DNA from: Herpomyces periplanetae
Lineage: Eukaryota; Ascomycota; Laboulbeniomycetes; Herpomycetales; Herpomycetaceae
Reading direction: 5' to 3'
NCBI GenBank assembly: GCA_009733715.1
Contig: WMKJ01000083.1
Coordinates: 1 to 58,833 of the forward strand
Length of the DNA stretch: 58,833 nucleotides
The notes beneath the pieces are model-generated. The model did not search any database, was not told the origin of the DNA, and saw nothing but the letters and a program-made list of their open reading frames with translations. Positions 33,043 through 44,194 of the stretch are shown one piece after another; the stretch's first letter is position 1, and each line of letters opens with the position of its first letter. Position numbers and translations under genes: made by a program.

Positions 33043-35502
33043 TTAACCATCGCTTTCTGCCCCTCCACCTCCTCCACTACTACATCCGACTCCCGCTTTA
33101 ATTCGCTTTTTACGACTAAAAAAGCCCCTTGCACGGCTCTTTTCCATCGACTTCCTGGGCGTACATCCACTTCCTTCGTCAGATTCACTTAGATATTTAT
33201 CCTTGTAAATCCAACTATTTCCCATAACACTGACTCCTCGAGCTGCAGCTCTTCGATAGAAATGAGCTGCTTTCTTCAAGTTTTTTCGACACCCAATTCC
33301 ATTTCGATAGCAAAATGCAGCTTCTGCTAATGCATCTCCATCTCCCCAACTCCCCGCTATCTCAAAACATCTTAAAGCCAAAACTTTATCTTGCCGCACT
33401 CCCCATCCATTCATATAACTAACTCCTAACTCGTAAACACTCAATGCAAATTGTGCATGATGAGCTTGCCTTGTTGGTGGAGAACTCTCTTTTGAACAAT
33501 ATCCTTCCGCTACTTCTAACTGAGAGCAATCGACAGCATTATGCAACCATTTAACACCCTCGGCTTGGTTTGGTCGCATTCCCCACCCATGTCGACACGC
33601 TAATGCATATAATAACATGCCTGTTGGATTTCCCTTCATAGCTGACAATCGTAAATGATACGTTGATTCCTGTAAATGTCCAAGTTCGTGAAGTTCGATA
33701 CCATGCCGAAGTAACTCATCCGCTGATGTCTCATCTGTTCGGTAAGTTCCTCTATCATCATCAGATTCTTTGGCGTCTTTAGATAATCCTCCTGCTTCTC
33801 CGTCTCTTCCTCCACCACCACCACCACCACCACCTCCTCCTCCTCCTCCTGCACCTGCACCTCCTCCCCCTCCCCTTAACGGTAATTCCATCATCTTTTC
33901 GTTTAAAGTTTTATCCTGAAGCTTAAGTGTAGGTCCACCGTTTGTTCCGTCTGCTTTAGATTCGGTGGAGTCGAGTGATTTCATGTTCACTTTATCGTCT
34001 TTCACCGTTTTGCCCTTAGCATCTGCTTCATGCTGCTGTCGATATCTTTGCAGTTGAAGCTGAAGTTGCTGTTCCTCTTTAACCTCTCGAGGCCTTTCTT
34101 TCTTAATTTTCCGCATTTTGTAATGATCAGGCAATCGATAGCTTCCCTTTCCCCCTGTTAAAGCGTATTTGGCGTAAATGTAGGACGGAACAGGCGTGTT
34201 TTGTCCTAAACTATCAAGCTTATCGTAAAACCCTTCACTGCTTGAGCGTTTTAGCTTATCAGATGGTGTCGATTCACTGCTTGAGTAACTACACTTTTTG
34301 TCCGGGTCCTTCAGTCTAGTTAATTGTGAACCCATCATTTCCGTAGTATTTCCCTTGCCTGAATTCGGCTGGTCTAGAAAAAGATTCGAGGTATCTGATA
34401 ATCTGTGTATACTGTTTTGCATCCCCACTCCTGAAAAATTTGGCTTAGAGTTCCTCGATAAATGGGATTTAGATGTCAATGTAGTATTGGTCACCCAAAT
34501 ATTACCTCTATCACCATTAGCACCACCAACTCCACCACCGACACTAATGCCATCATTAACACTACAGTAACTCTCCTCTCGTAATTTCATATCATCCGAA
34601 GCGTAACCACCTAACGACGTTGACGTGGCAGATGATTGGCTAAGACATTTGGAAAAGCAACTCTCACGCTTCTCATTATCGTCTAAAGCAAATGAAAGCC
34701 TTAATTTTGGAGGCTTATCTAACTGATAAGGAGATGAACAGTTTTCCCATGTATACGATGTATTAGAACCGACGCTTGGCTGCCCGTCTTGAGGATAAAT
34801 GGTCTGATTATTGCCATCGATACTATCATTTGCCGTGCATGATAATGGAGAAGATGCTTTGGATATTAATGAAGGATAGCTTCGATTTACACTCTCCTGC
34901 GCTGACCGTTGACGCAGTTTTCCATTTGTAAACTTCCGTATTGGACTGGCCAAAGTTCCGTTTGTATGATCCAAAAGAGGGCTAGGTAGATCACCTGGTA
35001 ATGAGCTAACGGAAGTTATATCCTCTAGCGTCATACTAGATTCTTCCGAAACCGATGATGATGAAGGAAATATGGCCGTACGAGATCTTGAAAACTCCTT
35101 TACCAAGGTTGTTGATGATAACCGATTAATTCTTCGTCCTGCCGATGCACTTTCTTCAAATCTTTTTGCCAGTATTCTTCCCTGTAATGCCAAAGCATCT
35201 AACGGTGATAAGGCAGGTGATATTTCACCCGTAGGTGATGTGGAGATAGTTCTTACATTTAACTGAGCTGGAACGTAGGTTTGCGGTAAACTGACTGATG
35301 TGTTGACAGCAACGTCATGGTTGTTATAAACTTTCATATTCAAGCTTGAATTAGAGTTAGAACCCATGCTGTTGTATACATCAAAACCCGAAATATTAAC
35401 CCTAGATGTCTTATTACTTGAATTTAACTCCTTGTTGCCAGTAATTTTTTTGTTCATGGTAAAGGAGTTATCACCAATCATTTTTAATGCCCACATACAC
35501 AT
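33043..35502 (-). CDS. DSF2: Sel1-repeat protein of the Dsf2/Nif1 family, about 819 aa
   Basis: The C-terminal third (about 610-790) has tandem Sel1 (TPR-like) repeats: HGIELHELGHLQESTYHLRL, LLYALACRHGWGMRPNQAEG, LGVSYMNGWGVRQDKVLALR and AAFCYRNGIGCRKNLKKAAH. They match the Dsf2/Nif1 family; S. pombe Nif1 is an inhibitor linked to mitotic entry through the Nim1 kinase, and S. cerevisiae Dsf2 is poorly characterised. The N-terminal 550 residues are Ser/Asn-rich and disordered. A glycine tract encoded by imperfect CAC/CCT repeats (plus strand 33800-33870) precedes the repeats. The frame opens at a TTG; I take ATG at 35502. An out-of-frame ATG at 35527 (MASSYFDLDV) could be the true start if an undetected intron follows, so the N-terminus is uncertain. 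Confidence 0.82.
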   Translation of the reverse strand: MCMWALKMIGDNSFTMNKKITGNKELNSSNKTSRVNISGFDVYNSMGSNSNSSLNMKVYNNHDVAVNTSVSLPQTYVPAQLNVRTISTSPTGEISPALSPLDALALQGRILAKRFEESASAGRRINRLSSTTLVKEFSRSRTAIFPSSSSVSEESSMTLEDITSVSSLPGDLPSPLLDHTNGTLASPIRKFTNGKLRQRSAQESVNRSYPSLISKASSPLSCTANDSIDGNNQTIYPQDGQPSVGSNTSYTWENCSSPYQLDKPPKLRLSFALDDNEKRESCFSKCLSQSSATSTSLGGYASDDMKLREESYCSVNDGISVGGGVGGANGDRGNIWVTNTTLTSKSHLSRNSKPNFSGVGMQNSIHRLSDTSNLFLDQPNSGKGNTTEMMGSQLTRLKDPDKKCSYSSSESTPSDKLKRSSSEGFYDKLDSLGQNTPVPSYIYAKYALTGGKGSYRLPDHYKMRKIKKERPREVKEEQQLQLQLQRYRQQHEADAKGKTVKDDKVNMKSLDSTESKADGTNGGPTLKLQDKTLNEKMMELPLRGGGGGAGAGGGGGGGGGGGGGGRDGEAGGLSKDAKESDDDRGTYRTDETSADELLRHGIELHELGHLQESTYHLRLSAMKGNPTGMLLYALACRHGWGMRPNQAEGVKWLHNAVDCSQLEVAEGYCSKESSPPTRQAHHAQFALSVYELGVSYMNGWGVRQDKVLALRCFEIAGSWGDGDALAEAAFCYRNGIGCRKNLKKAAHFYRRAAARGVSVMGNSWIYKDKYLSESDEGSGCTPRKSMEKSRARGFFSRKKRIKAGVGCSSGGGGGAESDG

Positions 35503-37375
35503 CCAAGTCAAAATAGGATGATGCCATTACCTGACGGCAGTGGTAGTAACATAAACTGACGCACAAGAAAGCGAATGACAAGCTAGTCTAGCGTAATTAT
35601 ATGGGTGTAGAGTAGTATGTGTTAACAATAAAACTGTATTAAGTGTTTAGAACGATAGAACCCAGGTATGTTGCAGTGCAATGTAAATTATCCAGAGATG
35701 GTTCAGCGCAATGAGGAGTAAGGCGAAGTGAAACTAACGGTATATACTTTTGTAGAGCCAGCCCAAAGATTGTACAGAAATCAATGTGTGTGTAAACCGG
35801 TACCCAGGTGAACCAACCGACTCATGAAGTGCCCGATAAAATGATCCAAATGTGAATTTTGTAACGATTCTCAAAGGTGCAGGGGACGGTAGATGAGCGG
35901 GCTTAGTATGAAATGGGGTAGACTGACTTGAGTGTTCTGAGTGAAATTTTCAAGGCTCACTTGAACACTGGTACGTTATTTTACCGGTACACTAAAAGGT
36001 AAGTAGGTAAACAGGCAGGTTAACTAGCTAGTCCCTTCATAGGATTTTGCTAACATATGCATACCCTCGGCAAACCATGCAGCAAAGGGGAAAAATGTTG
36101 TTAGACTATCGTTCGTGTGTACCCAAGTATTGAACCTTTTTCCGATGAGTATATATTAGTATTAAGTTAACCTTGGTGTCGATTCCCGGCAATTTTGTTA
36201 AAGTATAACTACCACCAATCGTTTAATGCATAAATTGGTCAAGTATCCCAAGTCTAGATACACTATACTGTACCCAAGTTTCGTTTAACGTTAGTAAAAA
36301 TGTCAGCCGAATCAATTTTTCCATTCACTATGATAAAAATAGTATTAACAATAAATAAATTTTCCTCGATTTTAAAATCCTGATAAATTTTTCCCGTCAA
36401 AAATAAATTTGTATTTTATTTTCCCATGGAATTCTTCCTGATATTCAACAAAAAGCCCAAATATCATAAAATCAAAAGAAAAATTCGTGTATACTGCCTG
36501 TAGATTAACTCCGTCCTGCTAAAAATACGGTAAAAATCACACGAAGCCGCGCCAAGAACGGGAATCGTCACGTGTTCAACCCTGATACATTGGGGGAGTA
36601 GGGGCTGAGTCTGGGATGTTTGGGGGAGGAAATGAATGGAATGGAGAAACTGGTTTGGAGAGAGAGAGGATGGGAGGGTGTAAGTTCTAGTAGGTGAATT
36701 AGTGTATACTTGTATGCATAATTATATGTGAATTTTGGTTTGCATTAAGTATAGAATTTTTATTTTCTTCTAAATTATTATAATTACAATGAATTCCCCA
36801 GTCCTATTTTGCACGTGAAATATTTTCTTTTCCCATCCCACCATCTCGTCTCATCACACCTGCCTGTTTCATTCATCTCGTCTCACTACCACACCATCGC
36901 CCCTTCCCCTCCTCACACCTTCCCTCAACCAATCCCATCCCACTTTCTACTATTTCACTGGTTCCTTCCTTTCCATCTGATTTCTGTACCTCATCTCATC
37001 TCATCTCTTAGTCCCAACAGCTACTTCCTTCTAGGTAGGATGTATAGCCTAAAAGGGTAGTTCTCGGTAGTTGGGTCGGAACAATCCGGGCCGAAGTCAG
37101 GTGATATTGAAGTTAGATTCGTCGCTTAAGAATTTCACATTTTTGGAGTGTGGTTTTAAAGGATATTTTCAACTTCAATTTAACATTTTAGATTTCCATT
37201 AAATTAAACTTCATTCCTTGTTTAATTTTAGGATTTTTTTCATATTCTACTCGATTTCTTTGTATTTTGGTTAATCCGTTTAGCTTGTTTCAAGAATAAG
37301 AGATTCTTTTTACTTCGCGTGTATGCTTTATACTTCTTTAATTATACCGTTATTCTAACGTTACCGGTAAATCAC
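35503..37375. promoter_or_regulatory. Divergent promoter region DSF2 / VPS53
   Basis: 1.87 kb between two start codons, no gene recognised. CACGTG boxes lie at 36569-36574 and 36812-36817. The plus strand is A/G-rich at about 36590-36680 and C/T-rich at about 36820-37020, so each side is pyrimidine-rich in the sense direction of its own gene. Confidence 0.5.
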
Positions 37376-40300
37376 ATGTCGAAAGAGCTCGATTGTGATT
37401 TTGGTTCGGGTAAGATACCTTTTCTTTTGTTTTATTATCTTGCCTACGCGCCAAAGCTAATGGTTATTTTCTCTGAGTAGATCATTATAATCCTGTTGCA
37501 CATCTTGCCTCTATATTTCCTGATCCTCAATCGTTAACCTCATCTCTGGTTCAGGTTACTCTTACTCTACATAACGCCCAACTACATTTACAAGAAGAAA
37601 TTTATCAAAATGTTGAATGCCAATTAACCGGAGATGCAGAGTCAATTGACACCAACTCCATCCCCCCCACCACTACCACCACCTCTAATACCTCATTGTC
37701 ATCTTCATCTCCTTCTATTGTTACATCCCCTGCCGCTGATAGTCTACAGCGTATTTGTGAAGCTCAGTGCCAATTAAACGATCTTTTCTCTCGTATCGAA
37801 AATGTTCGGGCTGATGCTGCTCTCACCGAGAAATCAATTTCTCACATTACCTCGGATATTAAACGCCTCGATGTAACAAAACGGAATCTATCCCAATCTA
37901 TGACTTTGCTTAAACGTCTCCAAATGTTTTCTTCCGCTTTCGATCAACTTCGTTACCTTTCTCAAAGCTCTACTCGTCAGTACCGTGAAGCCGCCAAACT
38001 ACTACCAGCTGTATTAGAATTTACAACTTACTTTCGTGCATACCGTTCTGTTGATCAAATTGCCTCCCTATGTAACGGAGTAGCTTATGTCCAACGTGAA
38101 TTATTGGAATCCGTTTGTCAAGACTTTGACACCGCTTTTTCATCGACTGACTTAGCCCCACACAAAGAATTACTCTCAGAGGCTTGCTTTGTCGTTGATG
38201 CCCTAGGCGAACATGCTCAATCACGCATTGTTGCATGGTACTGCAATTCTCAGCTTCGTGAGTACCGTGTGATCTTTTGCGGCAGCGGAGAGGTATGTGT
38301 CGATCTACGCCTGCGCGGGTTTATCATGACATTATCCGCACCTTTGCCATATGTCCGCTAATTCAATCTCGTGTATATCCAGGCCAGCTCATTCGACAAC
38401 ATCCCGCGTCGTTATGCATGGTTTAATCGGTTATTACAGAAATACGGGTACGCTCACTCATCTATATTTCCCTCCTCGTGGAAAATACCTGCTTCTCTGG
38501 CGCGCAATTTTGCGGAAATTACGTATGACGATTTAAAGTCGGTTTTCCAACATACCGCTCAACTTCCTGATGATGATAAATCTCTTGATGTAGCCATTTT
38601 TCTGGAGACGCTTCAAGCCACCCTTCAATTTGAAGTTAGCATTGAAATCCAGTTCGGTTCAAGCTGTATTGGCCATACAATTTCCCAAGCTTTTGAACCC
38701 TATATGAATATATGGATTGACTCACTAAACAGGTTCGTTAATTGTTCATGTTCAATCAGTCTAATTAATTACTTAACAAGATTCAATACAGACAATTATC
38801 AAACTTTTTTTCCAATCAACATTATCAAAAGTTAGGTGATACCGGTGATGATGACAACTCCCATACGTTGGTTCATTCTTCGTCTACAGATTTATTCAAA
38901 TTTTATAGACAAGCGCTGGACCAGTGTACAAAACTAAACACAGGAGCTCGATTAATGGATATTTGTGAACTTTTTGCGTGTTACTTGAGAAAATATGCTC
39001 AACAAATATTGCTTGGGTACTTGAACGATAAAAAGCTGGGACGTTTACCCACGATACGGGAAGCAATACGTGTGCTAGTAACAGCCGATTATAGTTATTC
39101 CACAACGCTGAGACTGGAGGATAACATTAAATCTAATATACATGAAACTTTACGGGAAAAGATTAATTTACAGGATCAAGCTGATGATTTTATGGGAGTA
39201 GCTAATGCAGCTATTCGGATATTGGTTCGACATGTTGATACGGCTTGCCAAAATTATTGGAAGGAAATGCGACAGATTAGTTGGGGAAAATTATCATTTG
39301 CGGGTGATCAAAGCTCGTATATGAGTGAATTAACTAAGACTGTATCATTTTACGGGAAAGATATTCTGGAGCAATTGGAAAAATTGCAGTATAAGTGGGC
39401 ATTTTGTGATCAGTTAGTTGATATGTTGATAAATTCATTTCTGGGGACGCTAGCAGGTTGCCGACCTATTTGTGAAATTGGTGCTGAACAACTTTTACTT
39501 GATTTTTATGGGTTAAAGAAAACCTTGATGGACATGGCAGAGTTAATCAAGAGTAGTAATGCGGTATTTCTACGAAGAATTAAGCAACTAATGACTCGTG
39601 TAGACGGCTTGTTGAAATGTTTACAAGTTGAATCATACTCTGCAGTGGGCCTAGTAGATGCATACTTATTGCATATTGGGGATAAAAGTGAATCTAATTT
39701 TCGCAAGCTACTTGACTTGAAAGGTATTCGACGTGGAGAACAAAATGCTTTTGTGGAACAGTTTCGTATCAGCAGTGAATCAAAAACTTGCGCGCACTTA
39801 CCCGCTCAAAGCGCTTTTATGAACGGTATACACTTTGGAGTTAATACTACTACGACAATTAATCTCATGAGTGTTACGGGTATTCAAACTGAAGGAAATA
39901 ATGCGTATACTTTACCCAATGTTTCACAAGTTTCTATAGCGAATCGAAATAATATGGTCATAGCGGGTACTGGGAATAGTGGTGGTGGCTTAACAGCTAG
40001 TCGGTTTGACGTTAGTTCAATATTCGGATCAGCATTTTCTCATACGACAAACGCAATCCGGAATAGTAATGAACAAGTTCCCAGTACTGATAATCTATCA
40101 AATAATGGTGGTGATGTCAACGATATTACAATTTATAGTTGTAGTGGTACAGCAAGTGGAGGTATTGGGTTATCGCATCGTTTACACGGAATCAAAGGTG
40201 GAGGGGAGATGACTACATCGAATACAGCGACTGGTGATATTTCATTATTTAAAAATAAAACTAATAAAAAGTTAACGGTGATGGATGATATTAAAACCAT

Positions 40301-40598
40301 CAAGGAGCCTGAACGAGATATGTCAATGGACATTTTATCAAATGAAGATTTTAAGGAAAAAGATTCAAATATTTTCCGGGACAAAATGCTTGATACGTCT
40401 ACTTCAGTTCGAGGTACTGTTGGATCATCTAGTGTTATAACCAAAGAGTCTAATGATGCTAAAGGATTGGCCAATTCAAACTTATTGGGTCTTGCAAAAT
40501 ATTTCAAACGAGATTTAGCTGGTTTAAGGTTTACGAGGGGCAATACAATGAATAGTGATAGTAAAACTGAAATATCCAAAGGTTCTGGAGATGTTTAA
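37376..40598 (+). CDS. VPS53: GARP/EARP tethering subunit Vps53, four exons, 1000 aa
   Basis: Vps53 is part of the GARP tether (with Vps51, Vps52, Vps54), which captures endosome-derived vesicles at the trans-Golgi. Exons 37376-37409, 37481-38292, 38383-38732, 38792-40598; introns 71, 90 and 59 nt; donors GTAAGA, GTATGT, GTTCGT. All joins keep the frame and restore family sequence: DHYNPVAHLASIFPD after exon 1, then IKRLDVTKRNLSQSMTLLKR, KLLPAVLEFTTYFRAYRS, FDNIPRRYAWFNRLL, IFPSSWKIPASLARNF, and near the end of the conserved part NFRKLLDLKGIRRGEQ. The N-terminal helices form the coiled coil used in complex assembly. About 275 residues of Asn/Ser/Thr-rich sequence follow the conserved region, longer than in yeast or human Vps53. 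The first exon encodes only 11 residues. Confidence 0.93.
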
Positions 40599-42796
40599 AC
40601 GGGTTAGTTTGCCATTGGTTTGGATACTTTACCTTATCGATAAGTTTTACAATATTCCCCTGTGGACAATAATCTGTCTACTGACTTGCCTGGAGGTTGT
40701 TTGGAATTAAGTTTAACTGCCCGTAAATTACGCTTGAAAAGCTTTTCTTTGCCTGGCCCGCCTTTAGGATTTTATATATTTAAAGCGTCCAATTGGTTTG
40801 TGGTTTTGCCTCTCCATATTTTGCTTCAAATGGTATCATGTAATTCACCTTTTCGCTCATGATACGGATGACGATACAATTCCTTTAAATTTTCAATAAT
40901 AAGGCATTAAGGTAATCTACATCATTTCATTCTGATCACACTCTGAAAATCTTCAAGTCTAAAACACAAATCCATTTCTTACGGTATCACTCCCTACAGG
41001 TTTAATATTCTCATCTTGCATTACCCAGAGTTAATCGTGGTCTTTTAATTCTTTACTAAAGTTTATCTATATTGATAATGACCTACCATCATCACATCAC
41101 GATCCCTGGTCATATTGCATATACGTCCTACTATTGGACCTTTATCTCCTCTTGAAGTTTAATCCTTGTCGTTAATTTGCTCTTATTAGCTTCTCCGGTT
41201 TTAATCACTTTTCTCTGACATCACAGATTCAAGGGTTTCCTTTTTGAACCTCTCGACAGCTTGCTCAATCTATTCTTCAAGCTCGTATTCAGCGTAGCAT
41301 TACATTGTTTCGCTTTTGTTTACCAGTACAAATCTAACCTCTTGGTTGATCCTTTGTCGGATATGGTATGATTGAAGGATTCATTTGTCGAAATAGGAAC
41401 AAAACCCTTGGAAAAGCCGTTCTTCTCCCTCTCCTCGATAAATTATACCCACCCTTCATGCGTGATTTGGCACATATATTCATGCGCCAATCTACAATCT
41501 TTGACATCATGGAAACTCTGGTCGATCATCCTCCATTTCTGAGTTATTTTACCCTGGATAAATCTGCCCTAATTTCCTCCACCAAATTTATTCTCACCAT
41601 ACGTTCCCTTTTCTCTCGCAATTATTTTTGATCAACTTTATCCTGCAAATTGAAATGGAAAATAATAACTACTACAATATACTCTTAAAAATCCTACGGT
41701 TTCTTTCCAGGGTGAATCTAAATCATTCGGGTCCCAGTTCTGTATGGTTCGGCTGATACCAATGAGTCTAAACTTTCAAATAGGGCTTGCTTTCATGACT
41801 GGGGATTCAGACTCTTCATCTTTTAAGTTCTCTCTTGGTAACTTATTTAAATGCCGTCTTCAAATTAAACTAAAATGTAGCAGAACCCTTGTATGCCTGC
41901 TGGTACCTCTATTTTTTTTCTGTATCTTCACCAACCGTACCCTGCTGGAACTAGGTTTTAGTTCGTTTGTCTATTTCGGAGATTTATACTTTGTCAAGGG
42001 CTTCTAGATAGATTATTCTCCTCTCTATACCCAACCCTATCATACCACTTACTTTATGTCAAGGCTCATCCTTCGTTCAATGCTTGCTTTGGGCAACCGT
42101 TTTTCTGGATATTTTTGTCTTCTGCGGGATTTTTTCCCTCCAGAGCAGTGCTATACTCTTGATACCTTTTACTCCTTTGAATGAACCCTTTGGCTCTATA
42201 TTAATTTTCTCTACCTCCCATTTCACTGGCTGTACAATTGTAACTTTTCTACTCAAGACTCTCTGCATTTCCCTCTTCTCACTGGTAACAAGGATTCTTA
42301 TCAATACCAATCTTAACATCTAGTGAATATTTAACATCCATTATCCGTTGCGCTATTGTGCGTAAACGTGCACAAGCCTGCATCTATCAATCAACTAACA
42401 AGATTTTGTTTATCATATAGCGCGCCTGTTGAATTCCAAAGACGTCATTAGATGGGATTCAAAATTGCCGACATGGTAAAATAAGCAATGTATCCCTAAG
42501 TTTTTGGAATAGAGCTTTTCACTAGCTTATCTCAGGAGGAAGTACTTCAAGAGCTATACTACCTTTCGCTCACCATTTCCTGTCGAGTTTCTTAATGTAC
42601 CCTTTAAAAACTTATCTACTCGGCATCTTACGTTTTCTGTACACTCTTCCATAATAATCTTTGGGAAATTTTCACCTTCAACATCGATTCTGTCGTATTG
42701 GTGCCATAGTGGGCACATCGAGGCCCTTTCATTTTTGCCCTTACTATTACACGTTGTCAAACACTTCTAAATCGTTAAATTCTCTCTTATCCCGTC
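40599..42796 (+). other. Unassigned 2.2-kb stretch with orphan ORFs
   Basis: Between VPS53 and the DUF3712 gene, both on the plus strand. Several plus-strand ORFs of 60-100 codons follow each other in different frames: 40644-40862, 41222-41368 (contains FKGFLFEPLDSLLNLFFKLV), 41368-41631 (contains LLPLLDKLYPPFMRDLAHIF), 41711-42007 (preceded by TTTCCAG, contains GESKSFGSQFCMVRL) and 42084-42323. The second and third read like real helical protein, yet I could not join them by plausible introns. They may be exons of an unrecognised gene, a decayed host gene, or T-rich chance frames. I name no function. Confidence 0.3.
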
Positions 42797-43900
42797 ATGT
42801 CTTCAATTAAGGGGCCAGTTCCCATGGAAAAGTCTCATACGGGAACTCGTTCCAAGGTCTCAGTACCCATCGATGATGGTACCGAATTTATCGAAGACGT
42901 TAACTTGGGAAAAACCAGCGATGCAACAAATCGTCGTTCCAGAGGGTTCATTTCAAAATCTCTCACTTTTGCTCGGAAATATTGGTGGTTAATTGGCCTA
43001 GGAGCTCTTGTCTTTATCGTTATAGCTGTATTACTGCTCATTATGGTTGCCATTCCGCGAATTGCTCAGTCTGCCGTGACTAGTACCAAAGTACGAATCT
43101 TATCCCAGAAAATCGGTGAACCGTTACCCGATAGTATGCATATTGAAATGTTGGTCGAACTTTCGACAAATTCTCCCTTTACTGCCAAAATTATGGAATT
43201 TCCTGCAGACATTTATCATGGTGAAGTCAAGCATGGAGTATCAGTTCCCTTTGGTAGGGTAACAATCCCCAAAATCATCAGTGGTAAACATGTTCAAGTC
43301 ATGGTTGATTCACCCTTGGAAATTCTAGATTTTCCAGAGTTAACAACCTTTGTTAAAACTACCGTCATGAATAAAACTAGTACTCTTACACTCTACGGAA
43401 AGACAAAACTTGTCCTAGCACCCTTGAAGCCAGTTGATGTGATATTTGAAAAGACTATTACATTAAGTGGCTTGAATCAGGTACACAACTCTAACCTCAC
43501 AGAACTTCGCTTAGACTTATTTGCTCCAAAGAATAAAAAAAATATTAAATCTTTAATTAATATAGTTAACCCTTCAAACTTTACGGTGGACTTTGGTCTC
43601 TTATACGCAGACATTATTTGTGAAGGTGTAGTTATTGGTTTGGCTGAACTTCCCGGGTTTGTTGTAAAACCCGGTCACTCTGCTAATCCCTTAACGTCCG
43701 ACATTGATCTGGTTAAACTTGCCGAACTTATTACCAAGTATCCTAGTGGACGTATTCCTATTGTCGTAACTCCCGTTCAGTCTATTGCAAAAACTGGTGA
43801 ACATATTAAATATTTTGAAGAATCTCTAAAATATCTCAAACTAGATCTTATGGTAATTTTATCTCAAGCCCTTGGTGATATGGGGGGGTTACTGGGCTAG
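42797..43900 (+). CDS. DUF3712 (LEA-2-like) single-pass membrane protein, 367 aa
   Basis: The N-terminal 60 residues are basic and cytosolic in likely topology. One membrane helix follows at about 63-86 (WWLIGLGALVFIVIAVLLLI), then a beta-rich lumenal or extracellular region. PRIAQSAV just after the helix and the blocks SPFTAKIMEFPADIYHG, TLYGKTKLVLAPLKP and FEKTITLSGLNQ match the fungal DUF3712 family, whose members resemble LEA-2 domains; yeast Tag1, a vacuole-membrane protein involved in ending autophagy, belongs to this wider group. N-glycosylation sequons (NKT, NLT, NFT) occur after the helix. The family's role is mostly unknown; vacuole or plasma membrane is inference. Single exon; ATG at 42797. 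Confidence 0.82.
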   Translation: MSSIKGPVPMEKSHTGTRSKVSVPIDDGTEFIEDVNLGKTSDATNRRSRGFISKSLTFARKYWWLIGLGALVFIVIAVLLLIMVAIPRIAQSAVTSTKVRILSQKIGEPLPDSMHIEMLVELSTNSPFTAKIMEFPADIYHGEVKHGVSVPFGRVTIPKIISGKHVQVMVDSPLEILDFPELTTFVKTTVMNKTSTLTLYGKTKLVLAPLKPVDVIFEKTITLSGLNQVHNSNLTELRLDLFAPKNKKNIKSLINIVNPSNFTVDFGLLYADIICEGVVIGLAELPGFVVKPGHSANPLTSDIDLVKLAELITKYPSGRIPIVVTPVQSIAKTGEHIKYFEESLKYLKLDLMVILSQALGDMGGLLG

Positions 43901-44016
43901 CCTTTATCACAGCACATTTTTTCTCGTCAATAGTTATTTTCAAAAATACCCAAAAGTTCTTTTTTTCCCGATTTTTGCCTTCGAAACCCTCATCGTCGGA
44001 ATTTGCTCCTGCTTCT

Positions 44017-44039
44017 ATCACGTGCTTAATCCACGTGAT
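44017..44039. promoter_or_regulatory. Inverted pair of CACGTG boxes upstream of TEL2
   Basis: ATCACGTG at 44017-44024 and its reverse complement CACGTGAT at 44032-44039, separated by 7 bp, about 155 bp upstream of the TEL2 ATG. CACGTG is bound by bHLH proteins such as Cbf1, Pho4 and USF in other fungi. The paired, inverted layout suggests a real site; the binding factor is inferred. Confidence 0.5.
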
Positions 44040-44194
44040 GAACAGAATTCGGCAGTTTTTGCCTTAATCGACGCGTTTGCGTTTGTTTTGGGCAATTCTC
44101 GCAAACAAAAAGAAGATTTTTTGAAATTATTTTCATGGAGTGATAAATATTATCTTTCTTTTAATTTGGCCCTAATTATACGTATCGGTATTTG

